Below, in pieces: positions 36,409 through 45,787 of a stretch of DNA of 64,000 bases. The stretch comes from Spartobacteria bacterium UBA695 (GTDB lineage: Bacteria; Verrucomicrobiota; Verrucomicrobiia; Chthoniobacterales; Chthoniobacteraceae): the NCBI GenBank assembly GCA_002298145.1, contig DBMP01000004.1:1-64000 (forward strand). Direction: 5' to 3'. A program made the position numbers and the translations under genes. The number at the start of each line of letters is the position of its first letter. Positions within the stretch are counted from its first letter, which is position 1. Under the pieces are notes generated by a model. The model had not been told where the DNA came from. It ran no database searches and saw nothing but the letters and a program-made list of their open reading frames with translations.

Positions 36409-39400
36409 CTAATTACGAGAGACTGATAGGACGCGGTATTTGTAATGCAATGGATACGTCATGGCCGGATGATTGGCATTGGATCCTGTATCCACAACGT
36501 CATCAGGCGTTCCGACCGTATTGTCGTTTCCCGGATTCGCCAGGTTACCCGGGACGCCGTCTTTGCCCAGGTCCAAGTAACGCTCAATCACAAACTTCAT
36601 TCTGCTTTCAGCCAGGACCGTGTCTGTCGATTCGCCTACGCCGTATTGAGTGTTGGTTCGCCTCTTTTTGATCGTCTGCCCAACCGTCCATACCGTGTAG
36701 GTGTTGCTCCGCGTGGAGAGATTCCCGATAATTTGGCGGATCAGATCGTTCCGCGATGAATACGCTTGGGACGAGCCATTGTTCAACAAAGCTGAGCCAG
36801 AATAAAGCAGGTTAGCCACCGCCGGAACGTTGCAGATCTCTCCGGGCAGTTTTAAGGGGCGTCCCAAGCTTGCTACATAGGTATCGATCGCCGTCGCAAT
36901 CGCCTTTTCATCGACCACAGCACTGGATTGGGCGGCCCCAGACGTATAACTGGAGGACGTGGAAAGCCCCTTCATTACCCCCTCCAGAGGTGTGGTGCGC
37001 AAGGCTGTCCCGGGATTGGATTCAGAGAACGGAATAAGGGCGCTGTTGGGATTTAGACGCCCCGAAGTCGCCCCACCCCAAGTCAATTGAATGCTGGGCA
37101 GAGCGGTCGCGCCTTGTTGATAGGCGGGTTGGTAGGCTGCCGGAACGGTAAATAAATCAAGCATCGCCCAGTCGGGATAGCTCGTCCCGCCCGCCGTCTG
37201 CTGGCCCGGGTCGTTGGCTGGCGCAAAACTCAGCAATCGAAATGGGGTTCCCCTTGCCACGACATTGGAGCCGGAAACGGTGGGATCGTATGCTTTGTCT
37301 GGCATGAGGCCCGTATGAATATATTGCAAGTACCCGCTGGAAGGGAACCGTTGACTCTTCGGACTGACATTAATGTCCTGATTCGGCAGCCAAAAACCAG
37401 AGGGGTCGCCGTTTGGCGCTTGAGAAATCGTGTTCAAGCCATTTTGATAGCTGGTGGCTTGGTGTCGTGGATTAACACTCAAGGTGATTTCTGAAGCCGG
37501 AGGATTTACCGTGGTAATCCAATCTGCAGGGAAGTTGTTTACTAGGGGGTCGGCAACCTGCATGTGAATCGTTACAGTGCCCGGAATAGGGATTGTAAGG
37601 CCTGCGGGTATTGGAATAACGGCTTTAAGAATGTCCTGCCGAATATTGCTAACCGTTTCGCCCGTAAACTTGCCGCGAATACTCTCCAATGGAACGTTGG
37701 TATGCCAGCCCCCGTTGCCATTCGCAAGCCAGATAGCCAATCCTCCCTCAATCTTTAACCCCGTGACGCCCTTCTTTATTGGATAAGCGTAGTCGCAATT
37801 GTAATTGCGGAGAGCTCGATAAGTACCAGGGCTCCACGGGGATGTACTGTCAGCTATCGGATACAGCATATAGAATGCAGAAACCGGACCACGTGGGACA
37901 GAGGTTACATTCGTACCGCTTTGGATCACCGTTTCCATCGCTCCCATATAAACCTGTTCGTTTGGTGGCTTCGAGGCGTTATAGTAGCTGCTATTGGTGT
38001 CTGTGCAGATCGTATAGGGATGATATAGGGCGGCTTTCGCTTGATCCGGGTCCTTGATAAGGCGATTATTACCCATCAGATCGACACCTGCCGAGAGGCC
38101 GTCTTGATCCAAAATTCTGAGCATATTGTCCGCCCAGCTTCCTCCCAACACAGAATCTCCCACGGGCAAATTTGAAACCGTACCGGTAGCACTTACCCCG
38201 TTCGATCCAGTGTAAGTAACAACCTGCGAGTTTGAATTCAATGCCGGGATATCATAGACATTCAGGTAGTCTCTAATATTTGATCCCGCCGACATAAAGG
38301 AGTTGTTCGCATTGGGGCCAAAATACAAATTATTCACCTTCATATCCCTACCCTGGAATTCTTTGGGAAAATAGGCTTCAACCGATATTTGAATTGAAAC
38401 TGTTGGGGCGGGGTTTCCATCATTGGCTTGGATGGTCATAACAACCTCGGTTATGGATATCCCTCGTCCTGGGGCATTGACCAATTTTCCACTCAGAAAC
38501 CCCTTGGGTAAATAAAAGGTATCTGAATAGGTCTTGCCGTTGTCTGTGAATATGCCATTTTTGAGATAATTAAGAATTTGCAGAGCAATGGAATCAATCT
38601 GGCGATCCGTGTATTTTCCCGCGAATCCTTGCGTTCCCGATCCAAAATCCGGCCATGTAATTGCATGGTTTTGGCTGTTTTTTCCCTTCAAATAGTTCGC
38701 AATCCGCATGCCTAGCGCATAGTCAGGGTCCGTGGTGTTAAGTAGACTAATGCTTTGGCTTTGAAAATACTGCGGAAGTTGCTTGGTGGTTGAGGCACCT
38801 CCCTGAGGCGTGTAGGTGTAAGTCGGTAGCTGATTGGCCAAAGGATATACTTGGGTGAGAGGACCTCCCGGCACGGGCAAAGAATTCGTGCCGCCTGAAA
38901 GCACCGCTGTCGTATTATACGCCCCAAGCATCGTATTTTGCGGGGTGCTGTCGGTCGAGGTAGTCACCAAATAAATCTTGGGTTCCCCAAAGATATTTAA
39001 CTCCGGAGCGCGACTATAGGTTGTGATGCCGAAGTTATTGTCGGTGTAATAGGAACCGGTTCCGGTGACTTGAAGAATTTCGCTTGGGTCGTTGAAAGCG
39101 CGTCCGCTGGTGCCTGTGTTGGTCCGCATCCCCGTATAGGTGGCGATAGCAGTCCCTGTTGCCAAAGACATCTCGGAACTGCCGCTCTTTAGCGCGAGCA
39201 GCGATACCGCGGAGGGATTACCCGCACCGTACCAGGAAGTCCCGCTCTGGACCGTGCCGTCAGCCGTGTTGATGTTGAGTTTGGCCGTTTCGTCGTCCAC
39301 CCAAAACGCATAGCGTCCAATGATCTGGTTATTGACGCCGGCCCCTTGGGTTGGGTCCTGCAATACGTTAATCCATTTTACTTTCATGGCCGGAACCGCT

Positions 39401-39861
39401 CCGCTGGCGACGGCCTCGGGGGATGCAACCGGGTATTTCCCGCCAAACGAGGGTTGGTTTAAATCGACGGCATCGGTGTCAATGCCGCCCGCCGGTTTCC
39501 CTGAATGAAGGTCACGGGAAGCGGTGGTATTGACGCTTCCATCACCATTAAACACGGTGATTCGCCCTGGTTGCGAAGCCCAGAAGGTGTTGCTTGTTCC
39601 AGTGGTCGTTGCTTCGCGAATGAGCGACAACGCTTGATCCGCAGCCATTTCGGCGAAACTGCGCGCGCAAGCTGCTTCCACATTTGCATTTGCGGAGACT
39701 CGTTCAGGCATCATCACGCTGAACATTCCCACGGCAAGAATGGTGACAAGGGCAAGTAGCGTCAGAGTGATAACAATCGCCGATGCGATCTCCTGTTTCC
39801 CGGCGATTGGGTTCCGACGCCTGGAGGATGGCAGCGCAGTCAATGGGGGGTATCTCTTCAT
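36409..39861 (-). CDS. Verru_Chthon cassette protein A-like
   Basis: A 1150-aa protein with one N-terminal membrane helix (ASAIVITLTLLALVTILAVGMFSVM) followed by a conserved-looking ANANVEAACARSFAEMAADQALSLI. This recalls PilX/GspK-type minor pilins that lack the FTLVE motif. RYAFWVDDETAKLNINTADG resembles the GspK domain, the tip subunit of type II secretion pseudopili. The remaining 900 residues are Ser/Thr/Asn-rich and probably extracellular. Size, anchor and neighbours fit TIGRFAM 'Verru_Chthon cassette protein A', described from Verrucomicrobium and Chthoniobacter. It begins 8 nt after the C-like gene. Function of the cassette is unknown. Confidence 0.8.
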   Translation of the reverse strand: MKRYPPLTALPSSRRRNPIAGKQEIASAIVITLTLLALVTILAVGMFSVMMPERVSANANVEAACARSFAEMAADQALSLIREATTTGTSNTFWASQPGRITVFNGDGSVNTTASRDLHSGKPAGGIDTDAVDLNQPSFGGKYPVASPEAVASGAVPAMKVKWINVLQDPTQGAGVNNQIIGRYAFWVDDETAKLNINTADGTVQSGTSWYGAGNPSAVSLLALKSGSSEMSLATGTAIATYTGMRTNTGTSGRAFNDPSEILQVTGTGSYYTDNNFGITTYSRAPELNIFGEPKIYLVTTSTDSTPQNTMLGAYNTTAVLSGGTNSLPVPGGPLTQVYPLANQLPTYTYTPQGGASTTKQLPQYFQSQSISLLNTTDPDYALGMRIANYLKGKNSQNHAITWPDFGSGTQGFAGKYTDRQIDSIALQILNYLKNGIFTDNGKTYSDTFYLPKGFLSGKLVNAPGRGISITEVVMTIQANDGNPAPTVSIQISVEAYFPKEFQGRDMKVNNLYFGPNANNSFMSAGSNIRDYLNVYDIPALNSNSQVVTYTGSNGVSATGTVSNLPVGDSVLGGSWADNMLRILDQDGLSAGVDLMGNNRLIKDPDQAKAALYHPYTICTDTNSSYYNASKPPNEQVYMGAMETVIQSGTNVTSVPRGPVSAFYMLYPIADSTSPWSPGTYRALRNYNCDYAYPIKKGVTGLKIEGGLAIWLANGNGGWHTNVPLESIRGKFTGETVSNIRQDILKAVIPIPAGLTIPIPGTVTIHMQVADPLVNNFPADWITTVNPPASEITLSVNPRHQATSYQNGLNTISQAPNGDPSGFWLPNQDINVSPKSQRFPSSGYLQYIHTGLMPDKAYDPTVSGSNVVARGTPFRLLSFAPANDPGQQTAGGTSYPDWAMLDLFTVPAAYQPAYQQGATALPSIQLTWGGATSGRLNPNSALIPFSESNPGTALRTTPLEGVMKGLSTSSSYTSGAAQSSAVVDEKAIATAIDTYVASLGRPLKLPGEICNVPAVANLLYSGSALLNNGSSQAYSSRNDLIRQIIGNLSTRSNTYTVWTVGQTIKKRRTNTQYGVGESTDTVLAESRMKFVIERYLDLGKDGVPGNLANPGNDNTVGTPDDVVDTGSNANHPAMTYPLHYKYRVLSVSRN

Positions 39862-39869
39862 GAGGTGCG

Positions 39870-40841
39870 CTAATAGGTGTCTGTATTAAGAAAGACGGTG
39901 GTTGAGAAAACTTCCACTCCGGGTCTGATTGAAGGCGGCAACTGATTGACAAAGGATAACACGCTTCCGCTCATATTTTTGTCTTTATTCAGATCCGCGG
40001 GTGTCATGACGGTGGCGACGAATGGTGTTTTGATTTTTTGCGCTGTATTGGAATCAACCACAACGATGGTGATTTCAATGCAGGGGGGAACTGCCGGTGC
40101 TTGATGCACCAACAGGGTCGTGGGGTCAGTATAGCCTTGCGACGAATCAAATGCGAATGGGTTTCCAGCCTCGAATGCCTGCCCGTTGGCATTTACTGTA
40201 ATCGGCACACCGTCTTTGTTTAGGCATCGTACAAAAAGAGCGATGACGTTGTCAGCAAGCCAGCCATTCCAGGAGGGGGCCGTTGCAGGAGCGACGTTAA
40301 GGACATTGGCAAACCAATTGGAGCCGGAGTAAATGAGGAAATCGCTACTTTTGCTCGGGTCCGCATAGAACCGGCTCAGATTTGCCGTGGCGACACCGGG
40401 CTTGCTAGTGGTATCCCAACGAACAAAGTAGCCAACTTCCGCGATGGCGCCACAGCTATCATTGACGGCGATCGGTGCCTGGAAAAAAATCGCGTGGGGA
40501 TTTAAACAATCCGACGGAATCGCCTCCTTGTCCGCGATTTTTGTCAAATTAACCGCCAATTGCAAATTTCCAGAGCCGCTGACGCTGGCCAAGGGATTTG
40601 CAGGAACCGGTATTCGGATCATCTGAATTTCCCGGGCCATCGACTGCAAAAGTGCGCGCGCCACAGTCCGGCGCTGATTTTGGGAATCGATGCGGGTCCA
40701 GAGTTTTCCCACATGGCTGGCCATTGAACTGAGCACAACCACCAACACGACCAAAACGGAGACAGCAGCCAAGATCTCCACCAAGGTAAATCCGGGCGGA
40801 GTGGCCTTCAATCGCGACGAAGAGAGATGCAATTGGCCCAT
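39870..40841 (-). CDS. Verru_Chthon cassette protein C-like pseudopilin
   Basis: A 323-aa protein with a prepilin peptidase site at PPG|FTLVEILAAVSVLVVLVVVLSS (cut after Gly17, Glu at mature position 5). ALLQSMAREIQMIR downstream is typical of GspJ-like minor pseudopilins. The C-terminal two thirds is globular and contains IEITIVVVDSNTAQK, again GspJ-like. It is third in the D-B-C-A operon, 20 nt after protein B and 8 nt before protein A. The cassette letter is assigned from size and gene order. Confidence 0.78.
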   Translation of the reverse strand: MGQLHLSSSRLKATPPGFTLVEILAAVSVLVVLVVVLSSMASHVGKLWTRIDSQNQRRTVARALLQSMAREIQMIRIPVPANPLASVSGSGNLQLAVNLTKIADKEAIPSDCLNPHAIFFQAPIAVNDSCGAIAEVGYFVRWDTTSKPGVATANLSRFYADPSKSSDFLIYSGSNWFANVLNVAPATAPSWNGWLADNVIALFVRCLNKDGVPITVNANGQAFEAGNPFAFDSSQGYTDPTTLLVHQAPAVPPCIEITIVVVDSNTAQKIKTPFVATVMTPADLNKDKNMSGSVLSFVNQLPPSIRPGVEVFSTTVFLNTDTY

Positions 40842-40861
40842 GGTGATACAATCAACGCCTC

Positions 40862-41356
40862 CTAAAAATCGTCATATTTCGCGAGGCTAGTAAAGACCAT
40901 TTTGTGTTGCCGTTTCGCAGTTGGCGCCGCGATGGGCCAGGAGAAATCAAGGCGAAGATAAACCATACCGGACGGCTGCTGGGGCGAATTTTTGATCGTA
41001 ACGGTGCAGCAATAGACCGGAAGATTGGCACTTGCCGCCGTAGCGTTAGTGATCGGCGCGCCCATTGCATCACGGCAAAGGGCACCGCTGGCGGCAAAAA
41101 AGTAATCTGGATCGGCATCGGTGTATTTTGGCGCACCGCTCCCAGTGCCGATCACCATTGAATATCCGATCGCATGCAGTTCGGTAATCGTAGTTTGAGT
41201 CATGAGACCCAACGCCGTGTCATCCCGTGAGGCAGAGTCGCTCTGCAATGAATACGAAATAACACTGATCACGCCAATCAGCCCGACGGCTACGATGCCG
41301 AGGGCAAGAACCACTTCAACCAGACTGAAACCGCACTGTTTGATAAAGAGTTTCAC
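40862..41356 (-). CDS. Verru_Chthon cassette protein B-like pseudopilin
   Basis: A 164-aa protein with a prepilin site at QCG|FSLVEVVLALGIVAVGLIGVIS (Glu at mature position 5), close to the GspI/PilV type of minor pilin. The C-terminal part has YCCTVTIKNSPQQPSGMVYLRLDFSWP, a beta-rich globular domain. The start is GTG at 41356, giving a 9-residue leader. It is second in the D-B-C-A operon. Function unknown beyond membership in a pilus-like or secretion-like assembly. Confidence 0.78.
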   Translation of the reverse strand: MKLFIKQCGFSLVEVVLALGIVAVGLIGVISVISYSLQSDSASRDDTALGLMTQTTITELHAIGYSMVIGTGSGAPKYTDADPDYFFAASGALCRDAMGAPITNATAASANLPVYCCTVTIKNSPQQPSGMVYLRLDFSWPIAAPTAKRQHKMVFTSLAKYDDF

Positions 41357-41388
41357 AAGTTCTCTGAAGGGACGGGGGGAGCTCCGTT

Positions 41389-42048
41389 TCAGGGACGAAC
41401 CACTTTGCTCCGGCCGGAGGCGTTTAGTACAATTTCAAAATAATTGGCAGGCCTTCCATCGTTGTTCTTTAAACCATGGTACCCGATGCTTTCGCCAGCC
41501 CGCATGCCCGCGACAAGCCGAAGCTTGCATGGAACGGGAGGCCCTTTCGCATCCTGATAAAGACTGCCATCCGGCAGGAATACAATGTAACCATAGCCTG
41601 GCGTTTTTCCAGGACGGTAGGTCACTCCCTCATAGACAAGGTTAGGGAGCGAATTATTAAGGTCAGGTGAATAATCAGGCAGGAAAGCTCCCAAATAGTT
41701 TCCGGAACTGTCCGTTTTATCGCTCAATATTCCCTCGGAAAGAGATTCCCATTTTGATATCTGCTTCCAAACACCGGCCGTTCCAGAGCTTTCAGGGAAC
41801 CAGCGCATTGCGGTAAAATGCTGGTTCGCCGCATTATCCCCTGCAAGCATCGCGACGGCCACCGGCTGTCGGGACATAATGGCCGTTTGTCTCCATGCCT
41901 CCATCAACCCGTCCAAACGGACACCGGTTGTTCCAAGGAGCACCGCATCCGAATTCCGCAACGACGGAGCCAAGAACGTCAAAAGGAGAACAATGATCGA
42001 TACGACGCTGATGAGCTCAACTAGCGTGAATGCCTTTTGCCTATTCAT
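41389..42048 (-). CDS. Verru_Chthon cassette protein D-like pseudopilin
   Basis: A 219-aa protein with a prepilin site at KA|FTLVELISVVSIIVLLLTFLAPS, an Ala rather than Gly before the cut. MEAWRQTAIMSRQPVAVAML shows the GspH-like helix after the membrane part. The C-terminal part is globular and ends in GRPANYFEIVLNASGRSKVV, which fits the GspH fold. The Met at 42048 gives a short leader; Met at 42069 or 42093 would lengthen it by 7 or 15 residues. It is the first gene of the cassette operon; no Shine-Dalgarno settles the start. Confidence 0.78.
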   Translation of the reverse strand: MNRQKAFTLVELISVVSIIVLLLTFLAPSLRNSDAVLLGTTGVRLDGLMEAWRQTAIMSRQPVAVAMLAGDNAANQHFTAMRWFPESSGTAGVWKQISKWESLSEGILSDKTDSSGNYLGAFLPDYSPDLNNSLPNLVYEGVTYRPGKTPGYGYIVFLPDGSLYQDAKGPPVPCKLRLVAGMRAGESIGYHGLKNNDGRPANYFEIVLNASGRSKVVRP

Positions 42049-42252
42049 AATGAGACGGGCTCTATTCATTCCAGATATCGAATCAACGTCCATAGCCCTC
42101 CTTCAGACAGACATGCCCCCTCCTGAAGCGGCGCTGCCCCGTTGCAACCGCGATAGAAACGGAACGGTAATGAAGATCATAGACGGAATATTGGCGAAGA
42201 ATTTCCCTTGGGCCAACGGAAACAGAATTGACACGATAGAAGCGGTTGCAGG

Positions 42253-43392
42253 TTATAAATCCCGCACCGACCCCATGATGACTTGAGGATAAAATTCCGC
42301 TTCAAATGTCAGCCTGGTATTCTCTTGTTTTTGCGTCAGATTACAAAGGTCTTTAACGACTTCCTTGGCAACTACCTCGGGATCCAGTTCCACGACATCA
42401 ACCCTAGCCCGTTTGGTAATCAGCCGTGGAACCCGTACCGAACCGCGGCAAAAAGCGACCCGGGCGCAATCCAAAATGTTTTCAAGGAGCTCGGGATATC
42501 CGTTGCACAAGGCATCGGCGGTTTGCGTATCCATGAAGGCGAGCACATCTTTTCGTTCCGGAGAATGCTGCTCAAGGAGGGACAGGCTAAGGGAGCTTTC
42601 GGTAGCCTGAATCGGGACCATTTCCATCCCGAATTCCTCAAGGATCGGCTTGAGTTGCTTTAATGCGCGGAGGGAGAGGAGGTGTTCCGGGGTCGGCACA
42701 AAAATACGTCCAATTCCATCGGCAGCCCACTGCTTGGCCATGGCTCTGTAGGCAATTCTCCATTCCAGCAAATGCGTGCGGGAAGGAATCCCCAGGGGCA
42801 TCTCTGATGGCTGTAAAAGCACCAACCTAATTCCCTTGTCCCGCAGAGACATCAAAATATGACTGCTCAACGGATGTGGCGAATACCAGATGACTACATC
42901 CAAGTTGTGCCGTGCTAGCCGGGTGGTAAAATCAGGATCGCACTCTTCATCAATCCGGAAAAAAATGGAGTCCGCCACAAATCCCCTGCTCCGCAGGCTT
43001 TCCTCCATCGCCATTTGAAGGCGGCATTCAAAGGGCGAAGTAATCAGCGATTGCAGGCGGATTGGCAGTCCGACCACCGCATGAACTGGTTGCTGGGGAG
43101 TAAGCTTTTTGCCAGTCAGCATCGTTCGGGAACCGCGAACCCGCGAGAGAATCCCCTCGCGGTCCAGCGTCGCATAACTCAACGCAACCGTGCGCAGGGA
43201 AACGTTGAAAAACGACGCGATTTCACGAACCGTGTAAAAGATCAGCGCTTCATTTTGCTGCAATCCCGTGCAACATTCACGAATGAGATTGGTAATGATT
43301 CGCTGATGATTTTCGCCTGCTTCGAATTTCGTAAACGAAGGAAAAACCTCTCTGAGGGGAGGGAGCTTTATCGTGTTTTGCTTGCGAGGCAT
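42253..43392 (-). CDS. GntR-type regulator with LacI-like sugar-binding domain
   Basis: A 379-aa regulator. The N-terminal winged helix (about 25-90: IFYTVREIASFFNVSLRTVALSYATLDREGILSRVRGSRTML) is GntR-like. A periplasmic-binding-protein-like domain of the LacI/PurR type follows (HAVVGLPIRLQ, FECRLQMAMEESLRSRGF, NLDVVIWYSPHPL, ADALCNGYPE). The start at 43392 opens MPRKQN; in-frame codons upstream lack support. It is divergent from a gene that encodes only a sugar-binding domain and lies between the pilin cassette and GH130. Candidate targets are those units. The ligand is unknown. Confidence 0.83.
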   Translation of the reverse strand: MPRKQNTIKLPPLREVFPSFTKFEAGENHQRIITNLIRECCTGLQQNEALIFYTVREIASFFNVSLRTVALSYATLDREGILSRVRGSRTMLTGKKLTPQQPVHAVVGLPIRLQSLITSPFECRLQMAMEESLRSRGFVADSIFFRIDEECDPDFTTRLARHNLDVVIWYSPHPLSSHILMSLRDKGIRLVLLQPSEMPLGIPSRTHLLEWRIAYRAMAKQWAADGIGRIFVPTPEHLLSLRALKQLKPILEEFGMEMVPIQATESSLSLSLLEQHSPERKDVLAFMDTQTADALCNGYPELLENILDCARVAFCRGSVRVPRLITKRARVDVVELDPEVVAKEVVKDLCNLTQKQENTRLTFEAEFYPQVIMGSVRDL

Positions 43393-43508
43393 GGGGGAGT
43401 TCGGATGAAAACAGTGGCAAAAAATCAAAGCCGATATACAATTTGAGCATTGGATTCTCTATTTAGCTAGCATTATCGCCAACGCCCCCGAGTTTCCGAT
43501 TCAAAATC

Positions 43509-44408
43509 ATGGACCCCAATCCAAAGCATCGCCATTCGGCAATAGATAGCCTGACAATTCCCGAGAGTATAGAGCCCGAAAAATACGGCGAACCCGAACA
43601 ACGGAGAGTCATTCTTTATTCGGGCGGCGATCCCAAAACGAAAGATCCGACATTTTATTATCTCAACTTATTCTGGAGTTTATTGACGCTTGGTCAGGAA
43701 AAGAAGGTCAAGATGATTCCCTTGATCGACCGCAGGCCGGAAAACCAGCGCATCCTTCGCCCTGCTTTATTCGACAAGATTTTGGAAGATGGGGCCGTCG
43801 ATGGGATTATCGGGATTAAGCTCTATGACAAAATGACGGATTGGATGCAGGAAGCAGGCGTCCCATTCTCAGCGGCGACGGGAAGCAGCACCACTTTTGT
43901 TGACATGGATTACCGTCAGTTGATTACGGATTCCTTTCACCGCCTCGCCGAACTGGGGTGCCGTTCCGTCGGCCTGATGCTCCCGCAATATATGACGAGC
44001 GCAGATTTCCTGGAGCACGTAGCTGGCGTGGCCGAATCGGTAAATCTTGAAGTGAAATACGAATGGATCCTAGTTTCATGCAAAAGCCAGGAACTAAGAG
44101 GCTACAATCATTTTAGTTCTCTATGGGAACTTGAGCAGCGACCAGAGGGGTTGGTTGTCTTTCCGGATTTGGTGGCGCATGGAGTGGTGTCGGTCATACT
44201 GGAAAAGCAGATCAAAGTTCCGGAGGAGATCAAACTCATCCTTCACCGAAATGCGGAATCGCCCTATGCTGTTCCGCTTCGATGCGATTGGGTGGAAAAC
44301 AGCACCGATGACCTTGCCCAGGCTTTGTTTCAAAACATGGAGGCCCTTTGGGCTGGGAAGCCCATGGAAAGAATTCGTATTCCCTTCCGCCTGGTTAAAG
44401 GGGCTTAA
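43509..44408 (+). CDS. Sugar-binding-domain protein lacking a DNA-binding domain
   Basis: A 299-aa protein that reads as a LacI/GalR-type ligand-binding domain only: FYYLNLFWSLLTLGQEKKVKMI, DGIIGIKLYDKM, SFHRLAELGCRSVGLM, RPEGLVVFPDLVAHG, VPEEIKLILHRNAE and a C-terminal ALFQNMEALWAGKP. No helix-turn-helix precedes it: the N-terminal 30 residues are polar, and the 116-bp gap to the divergent regulator has no room for one. No signal peptide or membrane segment, so it is not a transport binding protein. Either it is a decayed regulator that lost its DNA-binding end, or a soluble sensor that binds the neighbouring GntR protein. The reading frame is intact. Confidence 0.72.
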   Translation: MDPNPKHRHSAIDSLTIPESIEPEKYGEPEQRRVILYSGGDPKTKDPTFYYLNLFWSLLTLGQEKKVKMIPLIDRRPENQRILRPALFDKILEDGAVDGIIGIKLYDKMTDWMQEAGVPFSAATGSSTTFVDMDYRQLITDSFHRLAELGCRSVGLMLPQYMTSADFLEHVAGVAESVNLEVKYEWILVSCKSQELRGYNHFSSLWELEQRPEGLVVFPDLVAHGVVSVILEKQIKVPEEIKLILHRNAESPYAVPLRCDWVENSTDDLAQALFQNMEALWAGKPMERIRIPFRLVKGA

Positions 44409-44468
44409 GAAAGCTGTGTTGGGGGTTGCGGCGGGAGCGGTTTGCCACGGTTCCCACGCATTTTCCAA

Positions 44469-45515
44469 TCAGCATTTCAGGTAGGCCAACAGATCGCTGA
44501 TTTTCACACGCGCACCACATGTCACGAGGTCGCCGCCGCCGTAGTAAAGCTCCACGGTGCCATCGCCGCGATCAATCGTTCCATTATGGAAAACGATATT
44601 GGGCATAAATCCACCCGCGATTTCGTAGTCGGCTTTTGGAATAAAGAAGGGTTCTTCGGGGCGGGCAAGAACGCGCCACGGCTGTTTGAGATCCAGCAGC
44701 ATTGCACCAAGGCAATAGCGAGTGTTGTGATCCGCGGCATGGTAAAACGCGAGCCATCCATGCTCAGTTTTGATCGGCGCTGAACCTGCGCCGACCCGCT
44801 CACAATCCCAGTGACCGAGACGCGGTCCGGCGACAAAATGATGCCGTCCCCAGTCGAGCAGATCATTGGAAGACGCGAGCCAGATGGAAGGAAGTCCGCA
44901 ATGTTTTACCGCCGGCCGGTGGAACGCATAATAGCGACCATCGATTTTTTCGGGGAACAGCGCAACGTCTTTGTTATCCGGCCCAAAAACGATACCTAAC
45001 CGCTGGAAAGTTTTGAAATCGTCCGTACGCGCAAGCGCTGTGACAACACCTAAAGGTGACGCCGCAGTGTAGTTGATATAGAAATGCCCATCCACGAGCG
45101 TAATCCGAGCGTCTTCAATTCCAAAGGCTTCGTAAGGCCCGCATGGGTACATCGCGGGATGCGGCTCCGCGACGAAATGAACCCCATCCTGGCTGGTCGC
45201 GATTCGCAAATGACTGAGGCTGGTGAGGAAGGTTTCACCTTTATAAGTAAAGGCGCGCGGATCGCCTATTTTTACATCCGGATCGTCGATGCGAAATCGC
45301 CGAACCACCATCTTGCCGCTATCGGGATCAACCACAGGCGTGGCAACATAGCCCTCTTGGGGAATGGGAGTTTCCGCAACTCGCATCAAAAGCAGACGAC
45401 GCCCTTCAAAGATCGTTGCCGCCGGATTAAAAACGCAGAGGACTTTGAAATCCGGGTGCGATGGTTGAATATCGGCGGGAGAAAACAAAGGATTGTTAGG
45501 GAACCGTTGAATCAT
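44469..45515 (-). CDS. Glycoside hydrolase/phosphorylase family 130 protein
   Basis: A 348-aa five-bladed propeller enzyme. GH130 members phosphorolyse beta-1,4- or beta-1,2-linked mannosides, and some hydrolyse them. The family blocks VFNPAATIFEG, IGDPRAFTYKGE, YEAFGIEDARIT (candidate catalytic Asp135), GHWDCERVGAGSAPIKT and WLAFYHAADHN are all visible. No signal peptide, so it acts in the cytoplasm on imported mannose-containing oligosaccharides. The start at the Met of MIQRFPNNP fits the family; upstream Met codons at 45590 and 45539 add residues with no match. It ends 60 bp from the convergent sugar-binding-domain gene. Confidence 0.9.
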   Translation of the reverse strand: MIQRFPNNPLFSPADIQPSHPDFKVLCVFNPAATIFEGRRLLLMRVAETPIPQEGYVATPVVDPDSGKMVVRRFRIDDPDVKIGDPRAFTYKGETFLTSLSHLRIATSQDGVHFVAEPHPAMYPCGPYEAFGIEDARITLVDGHFYINYTAASPLGVVTALARTDDFKTFQRLGIVFGPDNKDVALFPEKIDGRYYAFHRPAVKHCGLPSIWLASSNDLLDWGRHHFVAGPRLGHWDCERVGAGSAPIKTEHGWLAFYHAADHNTRYCLGAMLLDLKQPWRVLARPEEPFFIPKADYEIAGGFMPNIVFHNGTIDRGDGTVELYYGGGDLVTCGARVKISDLLAYLKC

Positions 45516-45668
45516 CGTTTCACAAGAAGTTAATTGCATTCGTCGCGCAAATGGCACCTGAGATGCTTCATTTCTAGGCCCCGAGAGCAACAGCTACACG
45601 GGAAACAGTTTTGTCACAGTAAAATCGACCACGCAAAGCCCCCAGAATCAGTTTGGATCCACCCATCG

Positions 45669-45684
45669 ACAGAATAAATTCTGT
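45669..45684. promoter_or_regulatory. Perfect 7-2-7 inverted repeat, candidate operator
   Basis: ACAGAAT-AA-ATTCTGT lies between the GH130 start (154 bp away) and the start of the PEP-CTERM repeat protein (104 bp away). The reverse strand continues the AAACAGAA string seen near 35773 and 42220. Position and symmetry fit a LacI/GntR-type binding site. Confidence 0.4.
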
Positions 45685-45787
45685 TTACCTTGGAAGCAGC
45701 AAAGCGAGCGGCGATTCTTTTCCCAGTCAAATACGACACGAATAGCAACACAACCCCTGTCGGCCATTCTACAAAATCCCCGCTATT

